The notes beneath the pieces are model-generated. The model was not told the origin of the DNA. It did not search any database and saw only the letters and a list, made by a program, of their open reading frames with translations. From positions 1 to 38,371 of the forward strand of contig JAAHFN010000061.1 of NCBI GenBank assembly GCA_010672965.1: a stretch of 38,371 nucleotides of DNA. The letters run 5' to 3'. This DNA comes from Oscillatoria sp. SIO1A7. GTDB lineage: Bacteria > Cyanobacteriota > Cyanobacteriia > Cyanobacteriales > Laspinemataceae. Positions 17,306-24,744 of this stretch are shown in pieces (positions within the stretch are counted from its first letter, which is position 1; each line of letters starts with the position of its first letter). Made by a program: the position numbers and the translations under genes.

Positions 17306-17463
17306 AGGACTTATATCAAGTCCGGTTAAACAGCAGTCATAGTAGTAGGGGCGGTGCCCCCGTGCCCCGTGCCCACCCCGGTTGGTGTGGGGCAGCCACG
17401 GGGGACTGCCCCTACGGTACGGTATTTATTTATGAATAATTAACCTGATTTGATATAAGTCCT
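17306..17463. mobile_element. family B MITE-like element, copy 1
   Basis: 158 bp with 24-bp terminal inverted repeats differing at two positions: the left starts AGGACTTATATCAAGTCCGG, the right ends TGATTTGATATAAGTCCT. The interior contains GTAGGGGC (17345-17352) and GCCCCTAC (17408-17415) as an inner inverted pair. No coding capacity. It sits directly behind the terminator hairpin. Confidence 0.8.
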
Positions 17464-17499
17464 GACTAAAAACAAGAGCGAATTTCTCCCAAAAGCATC

Positions 17500-18513
17500 A
17501 GTAATATTACGCATTACCTCTATATGTGGTAGGGGTCAACGGCCGTTGACCCCAAAACTTAGGGCGCACAAGACAAGAAAGCGTAAGTCCTACCAAAAAA
17601 AACCCACCCGCTGCCCGCGACAGGGTGCAAGATCGGCGGGGGTATTGGGGTGGGATATCTTCCCGGCGGGTGCTATTGGAGGCGTGCCAACGGCCGACTT
17701 GCCCGAGAGTTCAAGGCTTACGCCGCCGCAGCCCGGTTTTTTAAGGGAGAAATCTTTTCGATTGAAAATACCTCGTTTCTAAGGTTTTACTTTTTTTCAT
17801 TTGAAGGGTCGCGGCTAGCCGTGGCCCTGATTTATGCACCCCTTAGCTAGGGAGCTATACATCCATATTAGCATCGTTTTTCTCGAATGTCAACATTAGA
17901 TCGAAAAATTTTTCGCGCCTTTTGCACTTGCCGCACCTTCTGCATTGTCCTATACCCTAATGTTACAGCCTCGGTCGCGATTACTTGAGCCCCAGCTAAC
18001 AGATTTGCACTGCACTACAAATATTATAGTCATTTCAATTAAGTTTGATACAGCCCGCGTTCGCGCAAGAGCGTGCCCGCAGGGCTTTTTTTTGGGGCAT
18101 TCAAACCGACATGATTAGGACTTACGCATTAACCCTAAATGTAGGGGCAATTTGCGAATCACCCCTACATTTAGGGTTATATTTCCAACTCTGCGTAAGT
18201 CCTATTGTAGAGATGTGCCCTATTGGTAGGGGTACTCCGGCCGTTGACCCCTACCTTTCGGAGCGAGGTAAGGGACTTGCAAGTTAATAATGTACCGGCT
18301 ATGCCTGCGCAAGTCCCTAATGCGTAAGTCCTGTTTGAGCTTGGAAGACTGGGAGGCACCCGAGCTATCCTGTTAGATAGGGCGATGAGGGCGACAAGAA
18401 AATTATTGTAATGGCCCTATAAATACTGGGTATATTTCTGCCAAAACCTATTGAATCCCCTGAAAACCCCTGAAAAGACCCCTGAAAAGATTTGTACTTT
18501 CCCTCCAGTTAAG
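17500..18513. other. intergenic region upstream of the SWIM gene, repeat relics
   Basis: No convincing gene. It contains a degenerate family C copy (about 17510-17594) around a perfect 22-bp palindrome centred on GGCC (17532-17553), a GC-rich unassigned stretch (17600-17720), a lone family E end (18025-18042), a family C element (18117-18203), a GGCCGTTGACCCC segment (18238-18250) and a lone family C end (18317-18328). Confidence 0.5.
18117..18203. repeat. family C element, copy 3, almost fully self-complementary
   Basis: 87 bp with perfect 12-bp ends AGGACTTACGCA and TGCGTAAGTCCT. Inside, AACCCTAAATGTAGGGG pairs with CCCCTACATTTAGGGTT around a short AT-rich loop, so nearly the whole element is one long hairpin. 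Confidence 0.82.
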
Positions 18514-20214
18514 ATGAACTTGGAATCCCTGCGCCGCGAAGATATTATGGAGTTGGCGGATAGCGCCCAGATTTTTCACCAAGGCGAGGAGTATTATGAA
18601 TCTGGCGCAGTTTATAATTTTTCCGCGTCGGGGGCGACGATCGCCGCCCAAGTCCGCAGCGAAACAGGAAGCTATACCGTAAAAATTGATGGCTCTGCCG
18701 GTTCGCTACAAATCTACTGCAGCTATCCCTACAAGGGACGAGTATGCCCCCATGCGATCGCCGTCCTTCTCTATTATTTAAATAGCAAAGAACTAAATAG
18801 CAAACAACTAAATGGCAAAGAACTGGAGGCGATCGATGTAGAGTACATTGCAGATCCTCTAGAGCAGACTTTAGAAAAAATGACCCAGCAAGAGCTGTTG
18901 GGTTTAGTGCTGCAACTATCCCGAGAAAAAAACGAAGTGCGGCGGGCGCTATTGGCTTCGGTGCCTATTCCGCCTGCCAGGATTCTTCAGCAACCAAGAC
19001 AAGAGCAAAAGGTAAATGAGTTTAAGTCAGCAATCGAGCGGTTGTTTGATAACTTACTTTATGAAGAAGACTACCGCGACGCGATCGAAAATGGCAGCGC
19101 CAATTACAGCGACCTATTAGATGTCTTTGAAGCAGCTAAGGTATTTAATCCTTTAGACCAGCTAGAGATTTTTGGCTATGCAATAGCCTTGGGCAATGAA
19201 ACTTTGGAAGAACAGCCAGTAAGCACCCTAGAAATAGAAAAGGCTATTAGTCTATTTGCCGAAACTCTTGCCCTACTGTCTTTATCTACAGAAGACAAGC
19301 AAGACTATTTCAATGTTTTACTAGAAATCCTAGATTGGACTATGAGCAGCTATGGCAATGTAGCCGCAGCCATAGAGCAAGCTTTGGAAGTTATTTGTAC
19401 GGCTCCAGAAGATTACCGCTATCTAATTCATCTATTTGAAAGTAGCAGGTATCGTCAAAGATATCAATTAATCCCTCGCTATTACATTAAATTAGGAGAA
19501 GACGAGCAATACTTGCGCGATCGCTATTCTCGCCTGGAAACAGAAGCAGACTATATGGAACTGGCGGAATACTGGCAGCTTAAGGGCGATAGAGAAAAAC
19601 ATTTACAAACCTTAGAAGCATGGCTAGCTCGGATTTTGGAACAAGAGCGAGAAGCCTCTCGGGCTTGGTACGACTGCTATCCCACTGCGGCGATGGAGAG
19701 CTTGGCCATCTGGCCTGCCCTAACAGAAATTTATCAAAACCAACAGCAGCATCATAATTTATCGAAAGTTCTGGTGACATTGGCGAAAAATCAATTGGTG
19801 ACGGCCAAATTGTACGGGCAGATTGAGGCGATCGCTGTTCCCCTAGGACAATGGCCGGAATTACAGGAAATACTGATAGAGCGCGCCGCCGAGAATCCCG
19901 AAGAGCTGGCCAAAATCTTTATTGAAGAAAGAGATTGGGAAGCGGCGATCGAACTCGCCTATCAAAATATTGACTCGGAAACCGTGCCGGTACTGGTCGC
20001 TGACAGCATCAAAGCCTATTATCCCGAAGCCTCGATTGACATTTACCAAGAACTGGTACAGCAACATATCGATCGCGAAAGCAAAGGAAAATATCGCATT
20101 ACTGCAGATTATGCCGATGCGATTAAATTTATATATCTAGAGCTATTGCAAGATGGGGACAGTTGGCAAAAATATAAAGAATCCGCCAAAATTACAGCAG
20201 CCCAAGAGCCTTGA
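18514..20214 (+). CDS. SWIM zinc-finger-like protein with helical repeats
   Basis: A 566-residue cytoplasmic protein. The N-terminus (1-90) resembles a SWIM domain: IYCSYPYKGRVCPHAIAVLLYY. The usual CxC...CxH is present as C69-S-Y71...C78-P-H80, so the second Cys is Tyr and zinc binding may be lost or altered. The rest is mostly alpha-helical, with tetratricopeptide-like helix pairs in 330-560. Residues 90-105 hold a small internal repeat, NSKELNSKQLNGKEL, from a 15-bp DNA repeat. The frame opens at a TTG at 18451, but the ATG at 18514 is preferred because the preceding codons are a CCCCTGAAAA repeat. Role unknown; SWIM domains elsewhere bind DNA or protein. Confidence 0.8.
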   Translation: MNLESLRREDIMELADSAQIFHQGEEYYESGAVYNFSASGATIAAQVRSETGSYTVKIDGSAGSLQIYCSYPYKGRVCPHAIAVLLYYLNSKELNSKQLNGKELEAIDVEYIADPLEQTLEKMTQQELLGLVLQLSREKNEVRRALLASVPIPPARILQQPRQEQKVNEFKSAIERLFDNLLYEEDYRDAIENGSANYSDLLDVFEAAKVFNPLDQLEIFGYAIALGNETLEEQPVSTLEIEKAISLFAETLALLSLSTEDKQDYFNVLLEILDWTMSSYGNVAAAIEQALEVICTAPEDYRYLIHLFESSRYRQRYQLIPRYYIKLGEDEQYLRDRYSRLETEADYMELAEYWQLKGDREKHLQTLEAWLARILEQEREASRAWYDCYPTAAMESLAIWPALTEIYQNQQQHHNLSKVLVTLAKNQLVTAKLYGQIEAIAVPLGQWPELQEILIERAAENPEELAKIFIEERDWEAAIELAYQNIDSETVPVLVADSIKAYYPEASIDIYQELVQQHIDRESKGKYRITADYADAIKFIYLELLQDGDSWQKYKESAKITAAQEP

Positions 20215-20285
20215 AAGATTGCATGGGGCAGGGGGCAGGGGGGACAAGGGGACAAGGAGACAAGGGGACAAGGGGAAGGAGAAAT
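20215..20285. repeat. GGGGACAA short tandem repeat
   Basis: GGGCAGG units followed by GGGGACAAG / GGAGACAAG units, immediately after the SWIM gene stop. Confidence 0.6.
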
Positions 20286-20411
20286 GGGAGCATTTCACTT
20301 TTGTAACAAGGTAGCCCTCCGGGCGAGAGTTTGTGTAGCCGCGCCAGCCGCCTGGGAGGAGCGGCTAAGCCCAAGGGGCGAGGCGGCAGCGCGCAAAATT
20401 GAAATGCTCCC
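20286..20411. mobile_element. family F MITE-like element, copy 1
   Basis: 126 bp with perfect 12-bp ends GGGAGCATTTCA and TGAAATGCTCCC. The interior includes TGTGTAGCCGCGCCAGCCGC, shared with the copy at 37807. No coding capacity. Confidence 0.8.
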
Positions 20412-20505
20412 GGAGAAATTTGCTTCCCGCTCCCTGCCCTCTTGCCTCTTCCGATGCCCAATGGGCAGGTATGGCGCCCCATGCCCAACTCCTTAACTTA
20501 TATTT

Positions 20506-20644
20506 ATATCAAATCCGGTTAATTACCCATAAATACCGTAGGGGTTCCCCGTGCCCGCCCCGGCCGCCGCAGACCAACCAGGGGGGCATTAGCTCGGGCA
20601 CGGGGAACCCCTACAAACTGTGACTGTTTAACCGGATTTGATAT
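20506..20644. mobile_element. family B MITE-like element, copy 2
   Basis: 139 bp with perfect 17-bp ends ATATCAAATCCGGTTAA and its complement. The inner inverted pair is GTAGGGGTTCCCCGTGCC and its counterpart. The right end touches the stop codon of the small minus-strand gene that ends at 20644. Confidence 0.85.
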
Positions 20645-20901
20645 TACCACTTCAAGAACGCGGCATCCGAGCCTTGTTCGCGGCGGATTTTACCATCCTT
20701 CTCAAACCAGGCAATAATTTGTTTGGCATCCAGTTCCTCCATTGGCACCCCCGCATCTTTAGCAATTTGCCGTAGCAATTTATGGGAAGAAATAGTCAAT
20801 CGGGTTAAAAACTTTTCGTGGGCTGCAAGCAAAGCTGCATCTACTGCTCCTGACTCCTCTAGGGTTAAAAATTGCGCGGTTGTTTCCTGGGGTTGCGTCA
20901 T
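20644..20901 (-). CDS. small conserved-looking protein of unknown function
   Basis: An 85-residue acidic-to-neutral, helix-rich protein from the ATG at 20901; the frame continues three codons to a TTG at 20910. No recognised domain, cysteines, signal or membrane segment. It is kept as a gene because its composition is protein-like, it starts 76 nt behind the sufR stop on the same strand, and its stop is not shared with a larger antisense gene. Co-transcription with sufR is possible but not shown. Its stop codon is at the border of a family B element, so its C-terminus (AFLKW) may have been trimmed or replaced by that insertion. Confidence 0.65.
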   Translation of the reverse strand: MTQPQETTAQFLTLEESGAVDAALLAAHEKFLTRLTISSHKLLRQIAKDAGVPMEELDAKQIIAWFEKDGKIRREQGSDAAFLKW

Positions 20902-20977
20902 ATATAGCAATCCTAAATCTAAATAGTTATAGTTAAATATTTATTCGCCTTAACCGAATCCAATAATTTTGCTACTG

Positions 20978-21637
20978 CTACTCCTCGGCTTGGGAAGAAA
21001 TCAAATAGCCGCAGCGATGTTCGCCATCAATCATCCAGTAGGTTCGCTCCACTGTACAATCCTGCAGGACCATTGCAAACATTTCTAATTCATGGCCGCA
21101 TACGCTGGGAAAAGACTCGGCAACATTAGAAATGGCGCAATTATGCTCGACAATCAAGAATTGAGGCCGATCGCTATTGCCATTGGATTCGACCGGACGC
21201 CACTCTGCCATATAGCCTTCTGCTTGGCGGAGTTGCACTAAAGCAGTCAGTCTATCTTGTATGGGGCCGTTTCCGAGGCGATCGCGATATTCGATTGCCT
21301 TGCGCTGCCACTGCTTCTGGAGAATAGAGCTTACTCTATCTTCCCCCACAGTTTCTATAAGCGTATCCAGCAGAGACAGAGCAAAATCATCGTAGCGATG
21401 GGGAAAGCGTTCCTTGCCCTTGGGAGTCAACGCATAGAGATGTTGGGGCCTACCCATTCCCATCTGTACTGATTGATACTGAATCAGGCTCTCCGCCTCC
21501 AAATCCTTGAGATGGCGGCGAATCGCTTGAGCGCTAATATCCATAAGTTCGGCTAGGTCCTGAGCAGTAGCTCGACCGCGCTTGAGCAAATGTTGGAGGA
21601 TGTCGTTCTTGGTAGATACTTGTTCGGTGGTCATCAT
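20978..21637 (-). CDS. sufR: Fe-S cluster-binding repressor SufR
   Basis: A 219-residue transcriptional repressor of the suf operon. It has an N-terminal winged helix-turn-helix (about 8-75, AQDLAELMDISAQAIRRHLK) and a C-terminal metal domain with C167, C180, C194 and C209, spacing CX12CX13CX14C, as in cyanobacterial SufR. Holo-SufR represses sufBCDS and itself; loss of the cluster relieves repression (family knowledge). The ATG at 21637 is chosen: GAGAAGA precedes it and MMTTEQVSTKND gives a normal N-terminus; a longer frame runs to a TTG at 21679. Divergent from sufB, with two matching operators in between. Confidence 0.95.
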   Translation of the reverse strand: MMTTEQVSTKNDILQHLLKRGRATAQDLAELMDISAQAIRRHLKDLEAESLIQYQSVQMGMGRPQHLYALTPKGKERFPHRYDDFALSLLDTLIETVGEDRVSSILQKQWQRKAIEYRDRLGNGPIQDRLTALVQLRQAEGYMAEWRPVESNGNSDRPQFLIVEHNCAISNVAESFPSVCGHELEMFAMVLQDCTVERTYWMIDGEHRCGYLISSQAEE

Positions 21638-21705
21638 AGTCTTCTCTGGGAATTCTCTGCACGAAAGCCAAAACGCCAAAAAAATAAAATAAATTTATTT
21701 TTACT

Positions 21706-21740
21706 TTGACAACTCAAGTGTTGCTAAAGTAGTCTAGAAT
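21706..21740 (+). promoter_or_regulatory. candidate sufB promoter overlapping the operator
   Basis: TTGACA (21706-21711) followed after 18 nt by the weak TAGTCT (21730-21735); TAGAAT at 21735 is a better -10 word but sits 23 nt away. The -35 word overlaps the first SufR operator, as expected for repression. The exact start site is uncertain. Confidence 0.4.
21710..21723. promoter_or_regulatory. SufR operator 1, CAAC-N6-GTTG
   Basis: CAACTCAAGTGTTG matches the known SufR inverted repeat CAAC-N6-GTTG exactly. It is 73 bp upstream of the sufR start and overlaps a TTGACA word. Confidence 0.9.
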
Positions 21741-21749
21741 GAAGTTAAG

Positions 21750-21763
21750 CAACAAGCAGGTTG
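21750..21763. promoter_or_regulatory. SufR operator 2, CAAC-N6-GTTG
   Basis: CAACAAGCAGGTTG is a second exact match, 40 bp (about four helical turns) downstream of operator 1, so two SufR dimers could bind the same face of the DNA. Confidence 0.88.
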
Positions 21764-21800
21764 TTTTACCCACCATTATATGCTGCCAGCCTCTTAACTC

Positions 21801-22003
21801 GTCAGCTTTTAGCTTTCAGCGGTCAGCTATCAGCTATCGGCTAGCAGCTAAACCACCCAGCGCTATTTGCTGACCGCTGAAAGCTAAAAGCTGACCCACC
21901 GACCGCTGAAAGCTAAAAGCTGACCCACCGACCGCTGACCGACCGCTATTCGCTAAGAGCTGAAAGCTAAAAGCTGACCGCTGAAAGCTAAAAGCTGACC
22001 GCT
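21801..22003. repeat. repeat-built sufB leader with 27-bp perfect inverted repeat
   Basis: The arms 21801-21827 and 21869-21895 are perfect complements; the right arm reads GCTGACCGCTGAAAGCTAAA and on to GCTGAC. Three more copies of the right arm follow (about 21901-21924, 21959-21978, 21979-21999). The block lies between the operators and sufB and, if transcribed, forms most of the 5' leader. Similar words occur in family D elements. Confidence 0.85.
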
Positions 22004-22033
22004 TAAGAGAGAGAACACAGAGAGAACGCCAAT

Positions 22034-23473
22034 ATGAGTCCCACAGTAACCACTCTAGTCAATCAGCCATACAAATATGGCTTTGTCACGGAGATTGAAT
22101 CCGAAACTATAGATCGCGGACTTTCCGAAGATGTGGTCCGTCTAATCTCTGCTAAGAAAGAAGAGCCGGAGTTCATGCTAGAGTTCCGCCTCAAAGCCTA
22201 CCGCAAATGGCTGACCATGCAAGAGCCTACTTGGGCCCACGTCAACTATCCCCCCATTGACTACCAAAACATCATCTATTACTCCGCTCCCAAGCAGAAA
22301 AAAGAAAAACTAGATAGCTTGGATGAAGTGGACCCTACTCTTCTGGAAACCTTCGAGAAGCTCGGCATTCCCCTCTCGGAGCAAAAACGCCTTAGCAACG
22401 TTGCCGTTGACGCCGTATTCGACAGCGTCTCTATTGCCACCACTTTCCGGGAAAAACTGGCCAAAGAAGGAGTTATCTTCTGCTCCATCTCTGAAGCAGT
22501 GCGCGAATATCCCGAACTGGTGCAGAAATATCTCGGTAGCGTAGTTCCCGTCGGGGATAACTTCTACGCCGCTCTAAACTCGGCGGTCTTCAGCGATGGC
22601 TCCTTTGTTTATATCCCTAAAGGAGTTAAATGCCCGATGGAATTGTCCACCTATTTCCGGATCAACAATGGCGACTCGGGACAGTTCGAGCGCACTTTGA
22701 TTATCGCCGAGGAAAGCAGCCAAGTATCCTACCTGGAAGGCTGCACCGCTCCAATGTTCGATACCAACCAGCTCCACGCCGCCGTAGTCGAACTGGTCGC
22801 TCTGGATAATGCAGACATAAAATATTCCACCGTGCAAAACTGGTTCGCAGGGGACGAAAATGGCAAAGGCGGTATTTATAACTTCGTGACCAAAAGGGGT
22901 CTGTGCAAAGGGGTTAACTCTAAGATTTCCTGGACTCAAGTGGAAACCGGCTCGGCGATTACCTGGAAATATCCCAGTTGCGTGCTAGTCGGGGACAACT
23001 CTGTAGGCGAGTTTTATTCTGTGGCTCTGACCAATAACTGTCAGCAAGCGGATACTGGCACCAAGATGATCCATATTGGCAAAAATACCCGCAGCACTAT
23101 TATTTCTAAAGGTATTTCTGCCGGTCGCTCTCAAAATAGCTACCGAGGTTTGGTGAAAATGGGGCCAAATGCAGACGGCGCTCGCAACTATTCTCAGTGC
23201 GACTCGATGCTAATTGGCGATAATGCTGCGGCCAATACCTTCCCCTATATCCAAGTGCAAAACGAATTGGCGAAAGTAGAACACGAAGCCTCGACTTCTA
23301 AAATTGGCGAAGACCAACTGTTTTATCTAGCTCAGCGCGGCATTTCTCCTGAAGACGCCGTTTCCATGATGATTAGCGGATTTTGCAAAGATGTCTTTAA
23401 TCAGCTACCTATGGAGTTTGCGGTGGAAGCCGATCGCTTGTTGAGCCTGAAGCTAGAAGGTTCGGTTGGTTAA
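22034..23473 (+). CDS. sufB: Fe-S cluster assembly scaffold protein SufB
   Basis: A 479-residue scaffold of the SufBC2D complex on which Fe-S clusters are built. Full-length for the family: the N-terminal segment [24 protein letters not shown], the [20 protein letters not shown]-like core (residues about 170-195), and the C-terminal [19 protein letters not shown] with a conserved Cys and [12 protein letters not shown]-type helix. The ATG at 22034 follows GAGAGAAC at about 9 nt. It is first in the sufBCDS order, with a 481-bp repeat-filled gap before sufC. Expression is expected to be under SufR control. Confidence 0.97.
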   Translation: MSPTVTTLVNQPYKYGFVTEIESETIDRGLSEDVVRLISAKKEEPEFMLEFRLKAYRKWLTMQEPTWAHVNYPPIDYQNIIYYSAPKQKKEKLDSLDEVDPTLLETFEKLGIPLSEQKRLSNVAVDAVFDSVSIATTFREKLAKEGVIFCSISEAVREYPELVQKYLGSVVPVGDNFYAALNSAVFSDGSFVYIPKGVKCPMELSTYFRINNGDSGQFERTLIIAEESSQVSYLEGCTAPMFDTNQLHAAVVELVALDNADIKYSTVQNWFAGDENGKGGIYNFVTKRGLCKGVNSKISWTQVETGSAITWKYPSCVLVGDNSVGEFYSVALTNNCQQADTGTKMIHIGKNTRSTIISKGISAGRSQNSYRGLVKMGPNADGARNYSQCDSMLIGDNAAANTFPYIQVQNELAKVEHEASTSKIGEDQLFYLAQRGISPEDAVSMMISGFCKDVFNQLPMEFAVEADRLLSLKLEGSVG

Positions 23474-23954
23474 GTGGGGTGTGGGGTGTAGGGTGTGGGG
23501 TGTGGGGGAATTCCTGCTATTTTCCCGTTCGCGCCCCGCGTCTTTGCTTCTGAGAATCGCTCTGCTGCCAGAAAGTCCTACATTTACGAAGTTTCAGATT
23601 TTAGTAGGGTGCGCAACGCGCACCTTTGGCAGTCAAAAGTCTCGTCAAAACTAGCGTAAGTGCGCAGTGTTACCCCTACTATAGAGTCAAATTATATAGG
23701 AATTACGCAAATAATCAGATAGTAATCTATATATAGGTTTTGGTGCGCCGCCTAGCACCCTACATTTGTAGGACTTACGCAAAATATCCAGATATAGTGT
23801 TTTGTAGGGGCAATCCCCCCGTGGTTGCCCCGTTAGTAGAGTCAATGCGTAAGCCCTGATTTGGAGCCTATGCGTAAGTCCTGTTCTAAAAAGAATTAGC
23901 GATTTTACTTGATAAGGAACGCCCTATCCAAGCGAGATGTTTAATTGACTAAAG
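23474..23954. other. repeat-filled gap inside the suf operon
   Basis: The 481 bp between sufB and sufC have no gene: a GGTGTGGGGTGTAGGGTGTG tract right after the sufB stop, an AGTAGGGTGCGCAACGCGCAC palindromic segment (about 23601-23622), and family C sequences. No clear terminator is seen, and no CAAC-N6-GTTG site was noticed here. Confidence 0.6.
23770..23857. repeat. family C element, copy 4, between sufB and sufC
   Basis: 88 bp between AGGACTTACGCA and TGCGTAAGCCCT (one mismatch to the family end). The interior has GTAGGGGC (23804-23811) and GGTTGCCCC. A further right end, TGCGTAAGTCCT, lies at 23871-23882, so two insertions or a nested element are possible. Confidence 0.7.
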
Positions 23955-24743
23955 ATGATTATTGAAAACAGCGAAGTAATTCTGTCCGTTCGCGATCTAA
24001 CTGCAAATGTGAGCGGCCAGCAGATTCTCAAAGGATTGAATTTAGAGATTAAGGCAGGAGAAATCCATGCCATAATGGGGCCTAATGGTTCTGGAAAAAG
24101 CACTTTTTCTAAGATATTAGCCGGTCACCCCGCCTATGAAGTGACCGGAGGCGAGGTGATTTTCCAAGGGGCAAACTTGCTGGAACTGGAACCGGAAGAA
24201 CGGGCTCGCTCGGGAGTATTTTTGGCTTTTCAATATCCGGTGGAGATTCCCGGAGTCAGCAATATAGATTTTTTGCGGGCTGCTTGCAATGCACGTCGGA
24301 AATACAAGGAATTAACAGAACTAGATGCCTTTGATTTTGAAGATTTAATAGAGGAAAAGCTGGAAGTGGTCAAGATGAATCCGGCTTTTCTAGAGCGCAG
24401 CGTCAATCAAGGATTTTCTGGGGGCGAGAAAAAGCGGAATGAGATTCTGCAAATGGCTCTGCTAGAACCACAACTGGCAATTTTGGACGAGACCGATTCT
24501 GGCTTGGATATCGACGCCCTCAAGATAGTGGCCAGTGGGGTGAACAAACTTTCTAATGCCGAGAATGCCATGCTGGTTATTACTCACTATCAGCGCTTGC
24601 TCGATTATATTGTGCCGGACTTCGTTCATGTTATGGAAGGAGGGCGGATTATCACCAGCGGCGGCAAGGAACTAGCTCTGGAGCTAGAATCCCGTGGTTA
24701 TGACTGGGTGAAGGAAGAGGAAATAGCAAAGGTGGGGGTGTGA
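23955..24743 (+). CDS. sufC: Fe-S cluster assembly ATPase SufC
   Basis: A 262-residue ABC-type ATPase that energises the SufBC2D scaffold; soluble and not part of a membrane transporter. Walker [10 protein letters not shown] (42-50), Q-loop FQYPVEIPG (92-100), the SufC-type signature [14 protein letters not shown] (154-167), Walker B LAILDE (174-179) and D-loop SGLD. The ATG at 23955 starts [12 protein letters not shown]; no strong Shine-Dalgarno precedes it. The stop is separated by one base from the sufD ATG, so sufC and sufD are translationally close. Confidence 0.97.
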   Translation: MIIENSEVILSVRDLTANVSGQQILKGLNLEIKAGEIHAIMGPNGSGKSTFSKILAGHPAYEVTGGEVIFQGANLLELEPEERARSGVFLAFQYPVEIPGVSNIDFLRAACNARRKYKELTELDAFDFEDLIEEKLEVVKMNPAFLERSVNQGFSGGEKKRNEILQMALLEPQLAILDETDSGLDIDALKIVASGVNKLSNAENAMLVITHYQRLLDYIVPDFVHVMEGGRIITSGGKELALELESRGYDWVKEEEIAKVGV

Positions 24744-24744
24744 G

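Noticed and set aside
17546-17850. Small open frames in the GC-rich stretch before the SWIM gene
   Set aside because: Two overlapping frames with no ribosome site, no recognisable domain, and one starting inside a degenerate family C element.
21801-22003. Possible CRISPR-like array in the sufB leader
   Set aside because: The repeats are not evenly spaced, have no unique spacers, and include an inverted copy. No cas gene is in the window.
22574-22939. 121-residue open frame antisense to sufB
   Set aside because: Fully contained in the sufB coding sequence, with no independent signals.
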